Notes under the pieces: generated by a model
Database searches by the model: none
Told to the model about the DNA's origin: nothing
Seen by the model: only the letters and a program-made list of their open reading frames with translations
Assembly (NCBI GenBank): GCA_965250265.1
Contig: CBDFNO010000012.1
Coordinates: 372,001 to 436,000 of the forward strand
Reading direction: 5' to 3'
DNA from: PRS1 sp965250265
GTDB taxonomy: Bacteria; Bacteroidota; Bacteroidia; Flavobacteriales; Flavobacteriaceae
DNA length: 64,000 bases
Position numbers and translations under genes: made by a program
Part shown: positions 37,051 through 45,551 of the stretch, piece by piece
How the letters are laid out: every line of letters begins with the position of its first letter
Position numbering within the stretch: position 1 is the stretch's first letter

Positions 37051-38250
37051 ATGAAAAAACTACTTTTAATAAGTATCATTCTCTTTCTATTTAGTTGCAC
37101 AGAAGAATCTAAAATTAAAAGACTTGATGGTTCTGTGATAACAGAATTAGTAGTAACTAACAAAATTCAGTCGCTTATAGATTCAGCCAAAGTAACAGGT
37201 TTAGCTATTTCAATTTTCAATGATAATGCTGTGGTCTATAAAAAAACATTTGGATACGCAAATTTCAACAAAAAAAGTTCATTAACAAACGAGACTGTTT
37301 TTCATGGTGCCTCTTTAAGTAAAACTGTTTTTGGATATTTAGTATCTCAACTTGTAAATGAAGGTATTATTGACCTTGATACACCACTACAAAATTATTT
37401 AAACAAACCATTACCTGAATTTGAATTCAAGAACCAAAGAAAAGGATATAAAGACCTAAAAGATGATAAACGGTATAAACTCATTACTGCAAGAATGTGT
37501 TTAACTCATACAACAGGTTTTCCAAATTGGAGGTGGATGACTAAAGAAAATGACTTTTTCCGTGAAGGGAAAATACGTTTTTTAATTGACCCAAATACAC
37601 GTTATAGTTATTCAGGAAAAGGTATAAATCTACTTCAATTCGTTATTGAAAAAATAACGAATAAAGGGCTTGAGGAGTTAGCTCAAGAAAGAATTTTTAA
37701 GCCATTAAATATGGACATGACAAGTTATGAATGGCAAAATAGATTTGAAAGTATATATAGTAAAGGTCATTCTACTGCTCAAAAGATTATCCCAATAAAT
37801 GTGAAAGGTGTGGCTAATGCTGCTGGTTCATTAAAAACTACATTAAATGATTATTCAAAATTTATTAATAAAATACTTAAACAAACTAATGAAAAATCGA
37901 ATATAACAAGCTTGCTTTTTAAACCGAATGTAAGAATTAAATCAAAAACCCAATTTGGTTATAAAGCTTGGGAAAATACCGATGAAAATGATTCTATAGA
38001 GTTGAGTTATGGTTTAGGATGGGGTTTGTTGGAGTCACCTTTTGGTAAAGCAGCTTTTAAAGAAGGTCATGATCAAGGATTTCAACACTATTCTATCATT
38101 TTTCCAAAAAAACAAATTGGAATTATCATTCTGTCTAATAGTGATAATGCAGAAAGTATTTTTAAAGAGCTTTTAGAAATAACAATTGGAGATACTTTTA
38201 CACCTTGGAAATGGGAAAGGTATATTCCTTATAATTATCAAAAAAAATGA
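37051..38250 (+). CDS. serine hydrolase (beta-lactamase superfamily) lipoprotein
   Basis: The 399-residue lipoprotein (lipobox LFSC) has SLSK in GASLSKTVFGY as the serine-lysine pair, THTTGFPNWRW after it, and YSYSGKG at the second tyrosine motif, where asparagine is replaced by glycine as in some esterase-like members. Six bases separate it from the M28 gene. It is the third hydrolase of the 34-38 kb group. Confidence 0.87.
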   Translation: MKKLLLISIILFLFSCTEESKIKRLDGSVITELVVTNKIQSLIDSAKVTGLAISIFNDNAVVYKKTFGYANFNKKSSLTNETVFHGASLSKTVFGYLVSQLVNEGIIDLDTPLQNYLNKPLPEFEFKNQRKGYKDLKDDKRYKLITARMCLTHTTGFPNWRWMTKENDFFREGKIRFLIDPNTRYSYSGKGINLLQFVIEKITNKGLEELAQERIFKPLNMDMTSYEWQNRFESIYSKGHSTAQKIIPINVKGVANAAGSLKTTLNDYSKFINKILKQTNEKSNITSLLFKPNVRIKSKTQFGYKAWENTDENDSIELSYGLGWGLLESPFGKAAFKEGHDQGFQHYSIIFPKKQIGIIILSNSDNAESIFKELLEITIGDTFTPWKWERYIPYNYQKK

Positions 38251-38451
38251 CTAATGTATTATAAAAGAATAAGAAATATTAGCAATAGTTAATGCAAGAA
38301 CCTATGAGAAAACCAATGAAGAATTCCAGGAAAAACAAGTTTAATAACTACTAATAACAAAATAACACTTCCAAGAAAGAATAAAAATTTAAAAAGTTTA
38401 GAACTAACCTTTTTAGATACCGGAGAGAAAAAAACATTAGATGTTTATGAG

Positions 38452-39249
38452 GTGTTTTGGGGAGATATACTAAACCAAAATTTCTCGACCGATCTTCCGC
38501 TATGGAAAAAAGTTATTTTTGGTTTAGAACTCGTTTTCTTTTGGATATTTTCTCCCATTTGGAAGGGCGCATTAAAAAATAAACTGATTTTTGTTTCAAT
38601 AATCTTTTCAGGAATTCTATTAACCGGCTGGTATCTTTCTATCATTGCACTTTTAATTGTTGCCATTAATAATTCTGACTATATCGCTTTTACTATCCCC
38701 AGTATTCCGGAGAGTTACACCGTTATTCTGGCTACAATTTTAGGAATTTTTCCAACAGCTTTGATATTAAAAGTTTCCGGATTTAGTATGAAATTCCTAA
38801 AAAGCAATGTGGTTAGAGAGTCCATTAAAAGCAGAATAGTCAAACAAATGAATATAGTCCTAGATAAAGACTATGACAGGATCACCTTATTCTCACACAG
38901 TTTTGGAGCTATTCCTACTCTCGGATATTTATCCGATTTCCAAAACAATAAAGAGGTCAAAATCCGATGCATTACTATTGGTGCGGCGATCTCTTTTTTT
39001 GCAAATAGGTCTTCAATAATAAAAGATTGGATTGGCAAATGTACTGCAAATGAAAACATTGACGAATGGAAAGATTATTTTTCAAGAGAAGATTATCTAT
39101 GCTCATATGATACTATTGATGAATTTAGAGAAAGTTTTGATTCCGAAGAGTTACAGATGGACAGTAGCTGGCTTACGCGCTTAAGCCGAAAGGTGCATAG
39201 CCAATATTTTGACGATTCAAGGGTAATGGAAAAGCTTATTTCTAATTAA
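38452..39249 (+). CDS. alpha/beta-hydrolase-like protein, N-terminus damaged or missing
   Basis: From the GTG at 38452 the frame gives 265 residues with two or three membrane segments (about 20-110), then FSHSFGAIPTLGYL, a lipase-like nucleophile elbow. The open frame without a start extends upstream to 38320 and looks like protein (LELTFLDTGEKKTLDVYEVF, shortened here), so the GTG is probably not the native start. The true N-terminus has likely been lost after an upstream frameshift or deletion. The substrate is unknown. Confidence 0.6.
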   Translation: MFWGDILNQNFSTDLPLWKKVIFGLELVFFWIFSPIWKGALKNKLIFVSIIFSGILLTGWYLSIIALLIVAINNSDYIAFTIPSIPESYTVILATILGIFPTALILKVSGFSMKFLKSNVVRESIKSRIVKQMNIVLDKDYDRITLFSHSFGAIPTLGYLSDFQNNKEVKIRCITIGAAISFFANRSSIIKDWIGKCTANENIDEWKDYFSREDYLCSYDTIDEFRESFDSEELQMDSSWLTRLSRKVHSQYFDDSRVMEKLISN

Positions 39250-39675
39250 CCAAGGTATTGACCTTATTTGCTTTATTTTTAAAACCACATTGAAAAACAA
39301 CAGACTTCCTTTTTCAATGCTGTATAGATCATGAAACATAATCTCTGACGGTTCGTGATTTTTATGCAATGTACATTTCGAGTTAAATTCTGTAAGAATT
39401 TTTATCGATAAGTCTTTTTAGCTGAATCTTTTCTTTTACTAAGGTTAAAGAAATCAAAGATTCGCCGTAGGCGAACATCTTTGAGTCATCAGCTCTCAAA
39501 AACAATATAACCCTTGCGAATAAACACTTTTTATGTGACGAGTTTACACTGAGCTTGTCGAAGTGTAGGAAGGAAGCACAATGTATGTGAAATGAAATAT
39601 TAAAATATCATAAAAATAAATGCAATAATGTAACAAGTTTATTAAAATTGAATCTTTAAATTAAAGCTGACCATT
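39250..39675. other. intergenic region with dispersed repeat
   Basis: The stretch holds repeat copy 2. On the minus strand a 58-codon open frame (about 39250-39422) has a protein-like look but no recognisable family or start. Confidence 0.5.
39512..39596 (+). repeat. dispersed repeat copy 2
   Basis: It has CTTGCGAATAAACACTTTTT (shared with copy 1), the ACTGAGCTTGTCGAAGTGTA block (shared with copy 5) and ends ATGTATGTGAAATG. Confidence 0.7.
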
Positions 39676-40599
39676 ATGGAAAAGATTTTATACTTGTTTC
39701 TTCATCTCGGATTACCATTACTACTAATAGTTCATTTCATATTAAAAAAATTTAAAAGTAAAGTTGATTTAATTATTTCAACAATTTTTTCTCTTTCATT
39801 GTTTTTTTTCTTGTATTTATGGGGACAATGGCCAATAGTTGGAAGTTATTATTTGAGATACTTAATGATAGCTGCTATTATAATCTCTATTTTCTTTTCT
39901 TTTATTAAAAATCCACTTATTAAGAAATCAAACTATATCGGAAGATATGCGAAAATTCGTATCTCAATTACTGGATTATTTTCCGTAATTATTATTTTTT
40001 TTAGTATTAAAATTCTTCTTACTAATAATAACTATTTATATGATGCTGTTAATTTAAGTTTCCCATTAAAGGGAGGAGAGTTTTATATTTCCTCAGGTGG
40101 AGCTAATAATTTAATGAATAATCATTTGAGAAATTATCAAAGTTCTCAACAATATGCGATTGATATTAATAAATTAAATAATTATAAATCAATATCTAGA
40201 CATATATTATCAAAAAGAAATATGTATCACTATATTTTTTCAGATACTGTTTATTGTCCCTGTGATGGAATTGTTCAAAAAGTGAAAAATAATGTAAAAG
40301 ATAATTTGGAAAGTAGCATGAATGTAAAAAGTGCGGATGGAACAGGTAATTATGTTAATTTGAAATGTAAAAATAAATATATACGAATGCTACATTTAAA
40401 AAATAATAGCATTTTAGCATCGGAAGGAATGAAGGTTAAGGTAGGGACGCCACTTGGTCTTGTTGGTAACTCTGGATTTTCGCAAGAACCTCATTTGCAT
40501 ATACAAGCATCCATAAATAACTCGGATAGTACTTTAATTGGAGTTCCTATAAAATTCGGTGAACGAGTATTATCCAGAAATTCTATATGCAAAAATTAA
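39676..40599 (+). CDS. membrane-anchored M23-type metallopeptidase
   Basis: Four hydrophobic segments (about residues 8-115) are followed by an M23 domain. PHLHIQ near the end gives the HxH ligand pair and MLHLKNNS another histidine. The usual first ligand block (H-x(3)-D) appears as SQQYAIDI, with glutamine where the histidine is expected, although HLR lies upstream. The lysostaphin-type domain would cut peptidoglycan cross-bridges or serve as an inactive regulator. The deviation leaves activity uncertain. Confidence 0.8.
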   Translation: MEKILYLFLHLGLPLLLIVHFILKKFKSKVDLIISTIFSLSLFFFLYLWGQWPIVGSYYLRYLMIAAIIISIFFSFIKNPLIKKSNYIGRYAKIRISITGLFSVIIIFFSIKILLTNNNYLYDAVNLSFPLKGGEFYISSGGANNLMNNHLRNYQSSQQYAIDINKLNNYKSISRHILSKRNMYHYIFSDTVYCPCDGIVQKVKNNVKDNLESSMNVKSADGTGNYVNLKCKNKYIRMLHLKNNSILASEGMKVKVGTPLGLVGNSGFSQEPHLHIQASINNSDSTLIGVPIKFGERVLSRNSICKN

Positions 40600-40702
40600 G
40601 AGTATACTATTTTAAGTTTGTTTTATAGATGAATTAATATAAAATTATGAAACTACAAAAACTATAATTTTTTTTCTCCTAGTTAGTTTTAGTTACAACT
40701 CT

Positions 40703-41584
40703 TTGTTTGCTCAACTCACAGAAAATAGAGAGTCTAGCCCTACAAAAGCAAAATTTATTTATACAGATCTTAAAAATTTTATCAAAGCCTACAATGACCT
40801 TACAAAAGAAAGTGATACTATAAAGGTGATTCAAGAAAAATATTTGGACCAGGGAACAGATGGTTTAAAAGAATTTATCAATAAATATGATCTAACTGCA
40901 AAACGTTTAGCAAAAGCAATGCATAGGTATCCAGATTCTTATGCTAATATTAAAGAGAAACTAAAAGCTTTAAAAACACAAGAAAAAAAATCTTTTAAAG
41001 ACGGATACGCTCAAATAAAAAAGTTAATTCCATCTTCCGAATTTCCACCTACATATTTTCTAGTTGCAGCAAGAAGAGGAATAGGTTCAGGATCAGTTGC
41101 TGGTCCATTGTTATCAATTGAAAAGGATAATATAGAAGATTATGCCAAAGGAAGTATTGGCACGCTTATACATGAAATGATTCATATGCAACAGCTTCGA
41201 GTTTTAAAAGAGGAGTATTTTACTATATTCAATGAAAAAAAATCATTATTATCAAAGTCTGTGAGAGAAGGTGTTGCAGAATTTTTTGGACAGCTTTTAA
41301 GTAACTCTCCAACTTATAAAGAGCAATTTTTACCTTATGTAAACAAACATGAAAAAGAACTTTGGGAATCTTTTAAAAAAGATGCCAACAACAAATCGTT
41401 TGGAGATTGGTACGGAAAACCAAAAAAGAAGGGGCAACCAAATGATCTTGGGTATTTAATAGGACTTAAAATGGCCGAAGCATACTTCAATAATGCTAAA
41501 GACAAACAAAAGGCAAGCGAATACCTTATAGCAATTACCGATTACGAGAAATTTTTTAGAGAATGTGGATATAATCCAAAATAG
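40703..41584 (+). CDS. HExxH protein, secretion signal interrupted by a lesion
   Basis: The open frame has 293 residues, with HEMIH in GTLIHEMIHMQQL as the zinc-peptidase motif and GVAEFFGQ after it, suggesting the third ligand. The frame upstream of 40703 continues as a good signal peptide, but the ATG at 40647 is out of frame by one base. Adding one A after ATGAAA would give MKTTKTIIFFLLVSFSYNSL and a Sec signal. So the native protein was probably secreted. The TTG at 40703 is only the first start-like codon of the remaining frame. Confidence 0.65.
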   Translation: MFAQLTENRESSPTKAKFIYTDLKNFIKAYNDLTKESDTIKVIQEKYLDQGTDGLKEFINKYDLTAKRLAKAMHRYPDSYANIKEKLKALKTQEKKSFKDGYAQIKKLIPSSEFPPTYFLVAARRGIGSGSVAGPLLSIEKDNIEDYAKGSIGTLIHEMIHMQQLRVLKEEYFTIFNEKKSLLSKSVREGVAEFFGQLLSNSPTYKEQFLPYVNKHEKELWESFKKDANNKSFGDWYGKPKKKGQPNDLGYLIGLKMAEAYFNNAKDKQKASEYLIAITDYEKFFRECGYNPK

Positions 41585-41958
41585 TAAAAATAGACTTCAT
41601 AGGGAGTAAAATACTCCTTTATGTTAGCCTGCATTGAGCATAGTCCAGATGAGCTTGTACTAATCATTTCGACTTCGCTCAATATAAACTCTGTCGAAGC
41701 ATAGGAGAGTGGTGAAAGCGAAGCTTCACGATTTCCTAAATAATAAGTGTAGATGAGTAAATGTGTGTGGAATGGTGTATACTACGATAAATATTATTTT
41801 ACTTTTAGTTAAAAAGGGGTAAAACACCCTTAAAAAAGGAGGAATTCTCAATAGATTGGTAATTATATATTCATTAACTTTTGCAGCAGAAGAGGACCAA
41901 TAATAGAATGAATTTCTCTATTGTAACCTTTTATTATTTATGTACTCTTTGCATTGTT
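41585..41958. other. intergenic region with dispersed repeat
   Basis: It holds repeat copy 3 and the promoter side of the LuxR-type gene. Nothing else is seen. Confidence 0.5.
41631..41774 (+). repeat. dispersed repeat copy 3
   Basis: It carries CATTTCGACTTCGCTCAATA (shared with copy 4), GCGAAGCTTCACGATTT and TGAGTAAATG (shared with copy 5) and ends ATGTGTGTGGAATG. Confidence 0.75.
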
Positions 41959-42462
41959 ATGGAAATAAGCATCTTAAAAAATAGAAGAAAACATTCCAAA
42001 TATCAACTTATTTCACTAGATCCTTATAAATTAAAAGAGCTTGTAAAAGAAATGCAAGAATCTTTACCAGCGGACGATAACGTTGAAAATAATATAGCTA
42101 ATCGATTTAACTGGTTTAATAAAGGAAAGAACAATCCATTTGGGTATGATATAAGAAAAGATGAAAAGCTCAAAAACAATAAATCTTTTTATAGGCGGAA
42201 TCAACTGCGACACAAATTGCTGCGAATTCATAATGAGTTCAGGTTTGTTAAAAAAAATATGAAATCTTATCAGGAACTTACTTTAAGAGAAAAAGAAATA
42301 ATCCAATTACTTGCTAAAGGCCATAATAATCCTGAAATAGCTGCACTGCTTTTTATAAGTCGAAGCACTGTAGAACAACACCGGAAACATATAAATTATA
42401 AATTAAAAATTAAATCATTTACTGATTTAATGAATTATGTCTATGCTTTTGATTTTGTTTAA
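41959..42462 (+). CDS. LuxR-type HTH regulator without receiver domain
   Basis: The ATG at 41959 (MEISILKNRR) gives 167 residues; the same frame is open upstream to a TTG at 41881. The C-terminal ~60 residues are a GerE/LuxR HTH: LTLREKEIIQLLAKGHNNPE (shortened), then STVEQHRKHINYKLKI. The N-terminal ~100 residues are charged and helical and match no receiver domain, so the activating signal is not clear. It lies directly before the M6 protease cassette, whose promoter carries a palindrome that fits a LuxR dimer. Confidence 0.85.
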   Translation: MEISILKNRRKHSKYQLISLDPYKLKELVKEMQESLPADDNVENNIANRFNWFNKGKNNPFGYDIRKDEKLKNNKSFYRRNQLRHKLLRIHNEFRFVKKNMKSYQELTLREKEIIQLLAKGHNNPEIAALLFISRSTVEQHRKHINYKLKIKSFTDLMNYVYAFDFV

Positions 42463-42532
42463 AGCTGTTAATCTCGTTTGGCCAATATTACAACCAAAAA
42501 TTTCCTAATTAAATCTGGCACTTAGTTTAAAA

Positions 42533-42550
42533 ATACCCAATCTTGGGTAT
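42533..42550. promoter_or_regulatory. 18-bp palindrome, likely operator
   Basis: ATACCCAA-tc-TTGGGTAT is a perfect 8+2+8 palindrome. Its last base is also the first base of the TTG of the -33 element, so a bound dimer could contact sigma and activate. Confidence 0.55.
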
Positions 42551-42580
42551 TGTATAAATAGTAACTCTTCTATAATTTTG
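42550..42580 (+). promoter_or_regulatory. Bacteroidota-type promoter of the M6 cassette
   Basis: TTG at 42550-42552 and TAATTTTG at 42573-42580 are 20 bases apart, matching the TTG/TAnnTTTG consensus. The start codon is ~66 bases downstream. Confidence 0.65.
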
Positions 42581-42646
42581 AAAAAGAACGAATGGAGTAA
42601 GGTGAAAATCCATTAAAGAGTAACTTAACTTATAAATTTAGAATAA

Positions 42647-44218
42647 ATGAATAGACATCGAGAATGCTTATGTGTTTGTCCTCCGTCACCAGATTTAGAG
42701 AATAAAATACGAAGTACTAAACAGAAAATTCTTAAGGAAGCTGGGTATGAAAATATTGATGAAGTTGATATTTTAGATATGAGTACGTTTACCTTAATAA
42801 CAAGCCGACCTAAGAAGACACGTTCACACGATCATTCTATGCGTACCACAAGAGCACCAATAATAGGTACTAAACGTGCTATTGTATTACTGGTTGATTT
42901 TTCAGATAAACAAGCTGTTCAAAATCAGGCTCATTTTAATAATATGCTTTTTTCTCAAAGTACTTATGCCACAGGAAGTATGAGAGATTTTTATAAAGAA
43001 GCATCTTATGGAAAACTGGATGTAGAAGGAGAGGTAAAAGGACAAAATGGAGTTACTGCTGGATGGTTTAGAGCGCCTAGAACTAAGTCGTATTATACCA
43101 ATAATAATTTTGGACATGGTAGCTATCCAAGAAATGCGCAAAAATGTGTTGAAGATGTTATTGATTTAGCACAACCATTTGTGAATTTTAGTAATTACGA
43201 TAATAATGGCGATGGCTTTGTTGAGGCTTTAATTGTTATTTGTGCAGGAACTGGAGGTGAAGCTTCTGCTAATAGTAATGACTTTTGGTCTCATAAATGG
43301 GGTATCTCACCAAAAAGTGTTGATGGTGTAAAAATAAACAAATACTTTATGGCACCAGAAGATGGTAAAGTTGGTGTTATGGCTCATGAGCTTGGACATT
43401 TACTTTGCGGTTTACCAGATTTATATGATACAGATTCTACCTCAAGGGGCACAGGAAGATGGGATCTTATGGCAGGTGGAAGTTGGAACAATGGAGGTCA
43501 TACTCCAGCACACCCAACAGCTTGGTGTAAAGTAAAGTGTGGGTGGGTAACACCAACCACTATTTTTAATGATACCAAAAGTATTACGTTAAAGCCGTAT
43601 CATAATAATCAAGATATCATAAAACTGCCTATAGGTAATGTAAATAGTCAAGAATATTTTCTATTGTCTAATCGCCAAAAAAGTGGATTTGATAACCACT
43701 TACCTGGTGAGGGTATGATTATTGAACATATTGATAATAGTAAAGGTAATAATACTGATGAAGATAATTATTTGGTAGATGTTGAACAAGCAGATGGTAA
43801 CAGACATTTAAACACTAATTCAAATAGTGGAGATGCAACTGATGCTTATCCTTTAGCCTCAAACAATGTTTTTTCAAACACATCTAACCCTAATAGTAAA
43901 ACATATGCTAATGCAGATTCAAAAGTAAATGTTAAAGATATAACAAGATCTGGAAACAATATTACAGCTAATATTACTGTAGGTTCTGGCGGCAATGTGA
44001 CATCTTGGGTTAACAAGAAAGTATTACGTACTTTTTCATCTCCTCATTCTAAAAATGCTTGGGCATATTTAGAATCTGTTGGATGGAGAAAAGTAAACAC
44101 ACTATCTAGTGACGGTGTTACTAATGTCTTTGTTTTATTAAATGAGGCTAGAGTAAAAAACCGTGTTGTAAGAGCAAATATAGATAACACTTTTATAAAT
44201 ATAGCCTACTTAACTTAA
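42647..44218 (+). CDS. M6-family (immune inhibitor A-like) metalloprotease
   Basis: The 523 residues carry HELGH (247-251) followed by LPDLYDTD, the typical M6 metzincin-like zinc site, and RWDLMAGGSWNN after it. No signal peptide is seen; the N-terminus is Cys-rich and reads CVCPPSPDLE. The last ~68 residues (NKKVLRTFSSPHSKNAWAYL onward) are a separate small domain that recurs as the next gene. Family members degrade host or competitor proteins. Without a Sec signal it may be exported by a specialised route, or work inside the cell. It heads a four-gene cassette under a clear promoter. Confidence 0.85.
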   Translation: MNRHRECLCVCPPSPDLENKIRSTKQKILKEAGYENIDEVDILDMSTFTLITSRPKKTRSHDHSMRTTRAPIIGTKRAIVLLVDFSDKQAVQNQAHFNNMLFSQSTYATGSMRDFYKEASYGKLDVEGEVKGQNGVTAGWFRAPRTKSYYTNNNFGHGSYPRNAQKCVEDVIDLAQPFVNFSNYDNNGDGFVEALIVICAGTGGEASANSNDFWSHKWGISPKSVDGVKINKYFMAPEDGKVGVMAHELGHLLCGLPDLYDTDSTSRGTGRWDLMAGGSWNNGGHTPAHPTAWCKVKCGWVTPTTIFNDTKSITLKPYHNNQDIIKLPIGNVNSQEYFLLSNRQKSGFDNHLPGEGMIIEHIDNSKGNNTDEDNYLVDVEQADGNRHLNTNSNSGDATDAYPLASNNVFSNTSNPNSKTYANADSKVNVKDITRSGNNITANITVGSGGNVTSWVNKKVLRTFSSPHSKNAWAYLESVGWRKVNTLSSDGVTNVFVLLNEARVKNRVVRANIDNTFINIAYLT

Positions 44219-44262
44219 GTACGAATCGTTAAAAATAATATTAATCATTAAAATAATAAATT

Positions 44263-44481
44263 ATGAATTTTTCAAATAAAAAAGTTTTAAGAACATATGC
44301 ATCACCACACAGTAAAAATGCTTGGGCAAATATTGAAAGTTTGGGATGGCGAAAAATAGGTCAATTATCTACCGATGGTGTAACTAACATGTTCGCTATG
44401 CTTAATGCAGCAAAAGGTAATAATAAGGCCGTTACTGGTACAATAGATGCTTCCAACAAAATAAGCATTCTGTACCTATAA
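44263..44481 (+). CDS. stand-alone copy of the M6 protease C-terminal domain
   Basis: The 72 residues (NKKVLRTYASPHSKNAWANI onward) align over their full length with the C-terminus of the preceding M6 protease, with about half the residues identical by eye, including SPHSKNAWA, DGVTN and a final L. It lacks any signal peptide. The duplication suggests the domain is a functional unit, such as a targeting or binding module, that can work alone or be shared with a partner. It follows the protease gene by 44 bases. I do not recognise the domain. Confidence 0.75.
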   Translation: MNFSNKKVLRTYASPHSKNAWANIESLGWRKIGQLSTDGVTNMFAMLNAAKGNNKAVTGTIDASNKISILYL

Positions 44482-44517
44482 AAAAAGCACTATTAATTAC
44501 TTAAAAAAACAGAAAAC

Positions 44518-44910
44518 ATGATGACAATAAATTTTAACATTGGCGATGATAAAGCAAATTTAAGTACTACTACTAATCAAAATTTAAGTGAAAATCTCCC
44601 TTCTCCTGTTGTACTTGATGCTAGTTTTTTAGAAGAATCCGAAACAGATACACCAGCACCACAATCATTTGAACAAGAAAACTTTTCATTAACTAGTGGA
44701 GAAGCTCTTCCTAGTCCTGAAAGTTTTGAAAATGATCAAAGTATTGGTAATGATCTTATTCCTAGTCCAGTTGAAATAGAAAATATGCTAGGATTAGAAG
44801 CTACGGAAGGAAATTTTCCAGAGCCTATGAGTTTAGATGAAATTGATGATAGTAAAACCCCAACCACAAAGAAATCAGCTAAAACTACAAAATCATCTAC
44901 TAAAAAATAG
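44518..44910 (+). CDS. acidic protein with PSP repeats and Lys-rich tail
   Basis: A 130-residue, mostly disordered acidic protein. Four degenerate repeats have the core [LIF]P-S/E-P followed by hydrophobic and acidic residues (LPSPVVLD, LPSPESFE, IPSPVEIE, FPEPMSLD). The C-terminal 20 residues are basic (KKSAKTTKSSTKK). The M6 protease N-terminus has a similar PPSPDLE. A role as substrate, inhibitor or docking scaffold of the protease is inference. No signal peptide. Confidence 0.65.
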   Translation: MMTINFNIGDDKANLSTTTNQNLSENLPSPVVLDASFLEESETDTPAPQSFEQENFSLTSGEALPSPESFENDQSIGNDLIPSPVEIENMLGLEATEGNFPEPMSLDEIDDSKTPTTKKSAKTTKSSTKK

Positions 44911-44916
44911 TAAATT

Positions 44917-44960
44917 TAACCTAAGTTGATTGAGAGCAGCATACTCATCAACTTAGGTTA
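44917..44960 (+). terminator. 14-bp perfect hairpin inside the M6 cassette
   Basis: TAACCTAAGTTGAT pairs with ATCAACTTAGGTTA around 16 bases, then ATTATTTT. It may stop part of the transcription before the 92-residue gene or protect the upstream message. Confidence 0.6.
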
Positions 44961-44986
44961 ATTATTTTAAACAACTTTATTAAATA

Positions 44987-45265
44987 ATGCAATTAATACC
45001 AAACAAAACACTTATTAAAGCTGCAATAATTGAAGTTGTAGATAGTGGAAATTTTCTAAAAATTGTAATTTTACAAATGCCTAGTAAACACATATTACCT
45101 GCTTTTTTAAACGTGGGTAAAATTATAATTGCTCAAAATTTATTAGCAAATACAAATAAAGACTTTAAAGTAGAAGATCTCATTTCGGTAGAAATAGAAG
45201 TAATTGGAGATCCTTTTAAACAAACTTATATCCTTCATAAAATATCAAAAATTTCCAATTCCTAA
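44987..45265 (+). CDS. hypothetical 92-residue protein
   Basis: A small soluble beta-rich protein starting MQLIPNKTLIKAAIIEVVDS (start only) with no signal peptide. It may fold as an OB-like barrel judging from alternating hydrophobic strands, but this is weak. It follows the hairpin and is the last gene of the M6 cassette. No family is recognised. Confidence 0.55.
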   Translation: MQLIPNKTLIKAAIIEVVDSGNFLKIVILQMPSKHILPAFLNVGKIIIAQNLLANTNKDFKVEDLISVEIEVIGDPFKQTYILHKISKISNS

Positions 45266-45346
45266 GATATTTAATAGCGAAAGATAATCTACTAAAAAAT
45301 ATAGAACTTTATTTTACATAATATCATTATGGCTACAAAACAATTA

Positions 45347-45490
45347 CACGCTAATCGCCAGTGTGACGTCATTCTCATAAATAGCTTCATCCACTGAATA
45401 ATCCATAATTAAAAGTGTATTATAATGTTCCGCGTTGCGCCTGCACTAAGCATTTCGACTTCGCTCAATATAAACTCTCTCGAAGCATAA
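45347..45490 (+). repeat. dispersed repeat copy 4
   Basis: It begins with ACGCTAATCGCCAG (compare copy 6), has TATAATGTTCCGCGTT (copies 7 and 8) and CATTTCGACTTCGCTCAATA (copy 3). The terminal GTGTGGAATG is missing. Confidence 0.65.
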
Positions 45491-45551
45491 AGTAGCAACA
45501 GGAAAATATGCGTACTTTTAATTGGAATTTTTAATTATAAAATTATAACCG

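Noticed and set aside
39250..39422. 58-codon open frame on the minus strand
   Set aside because: Its composition looks protein-like, but there is no start codon context, family or conserved motif to support a gene.
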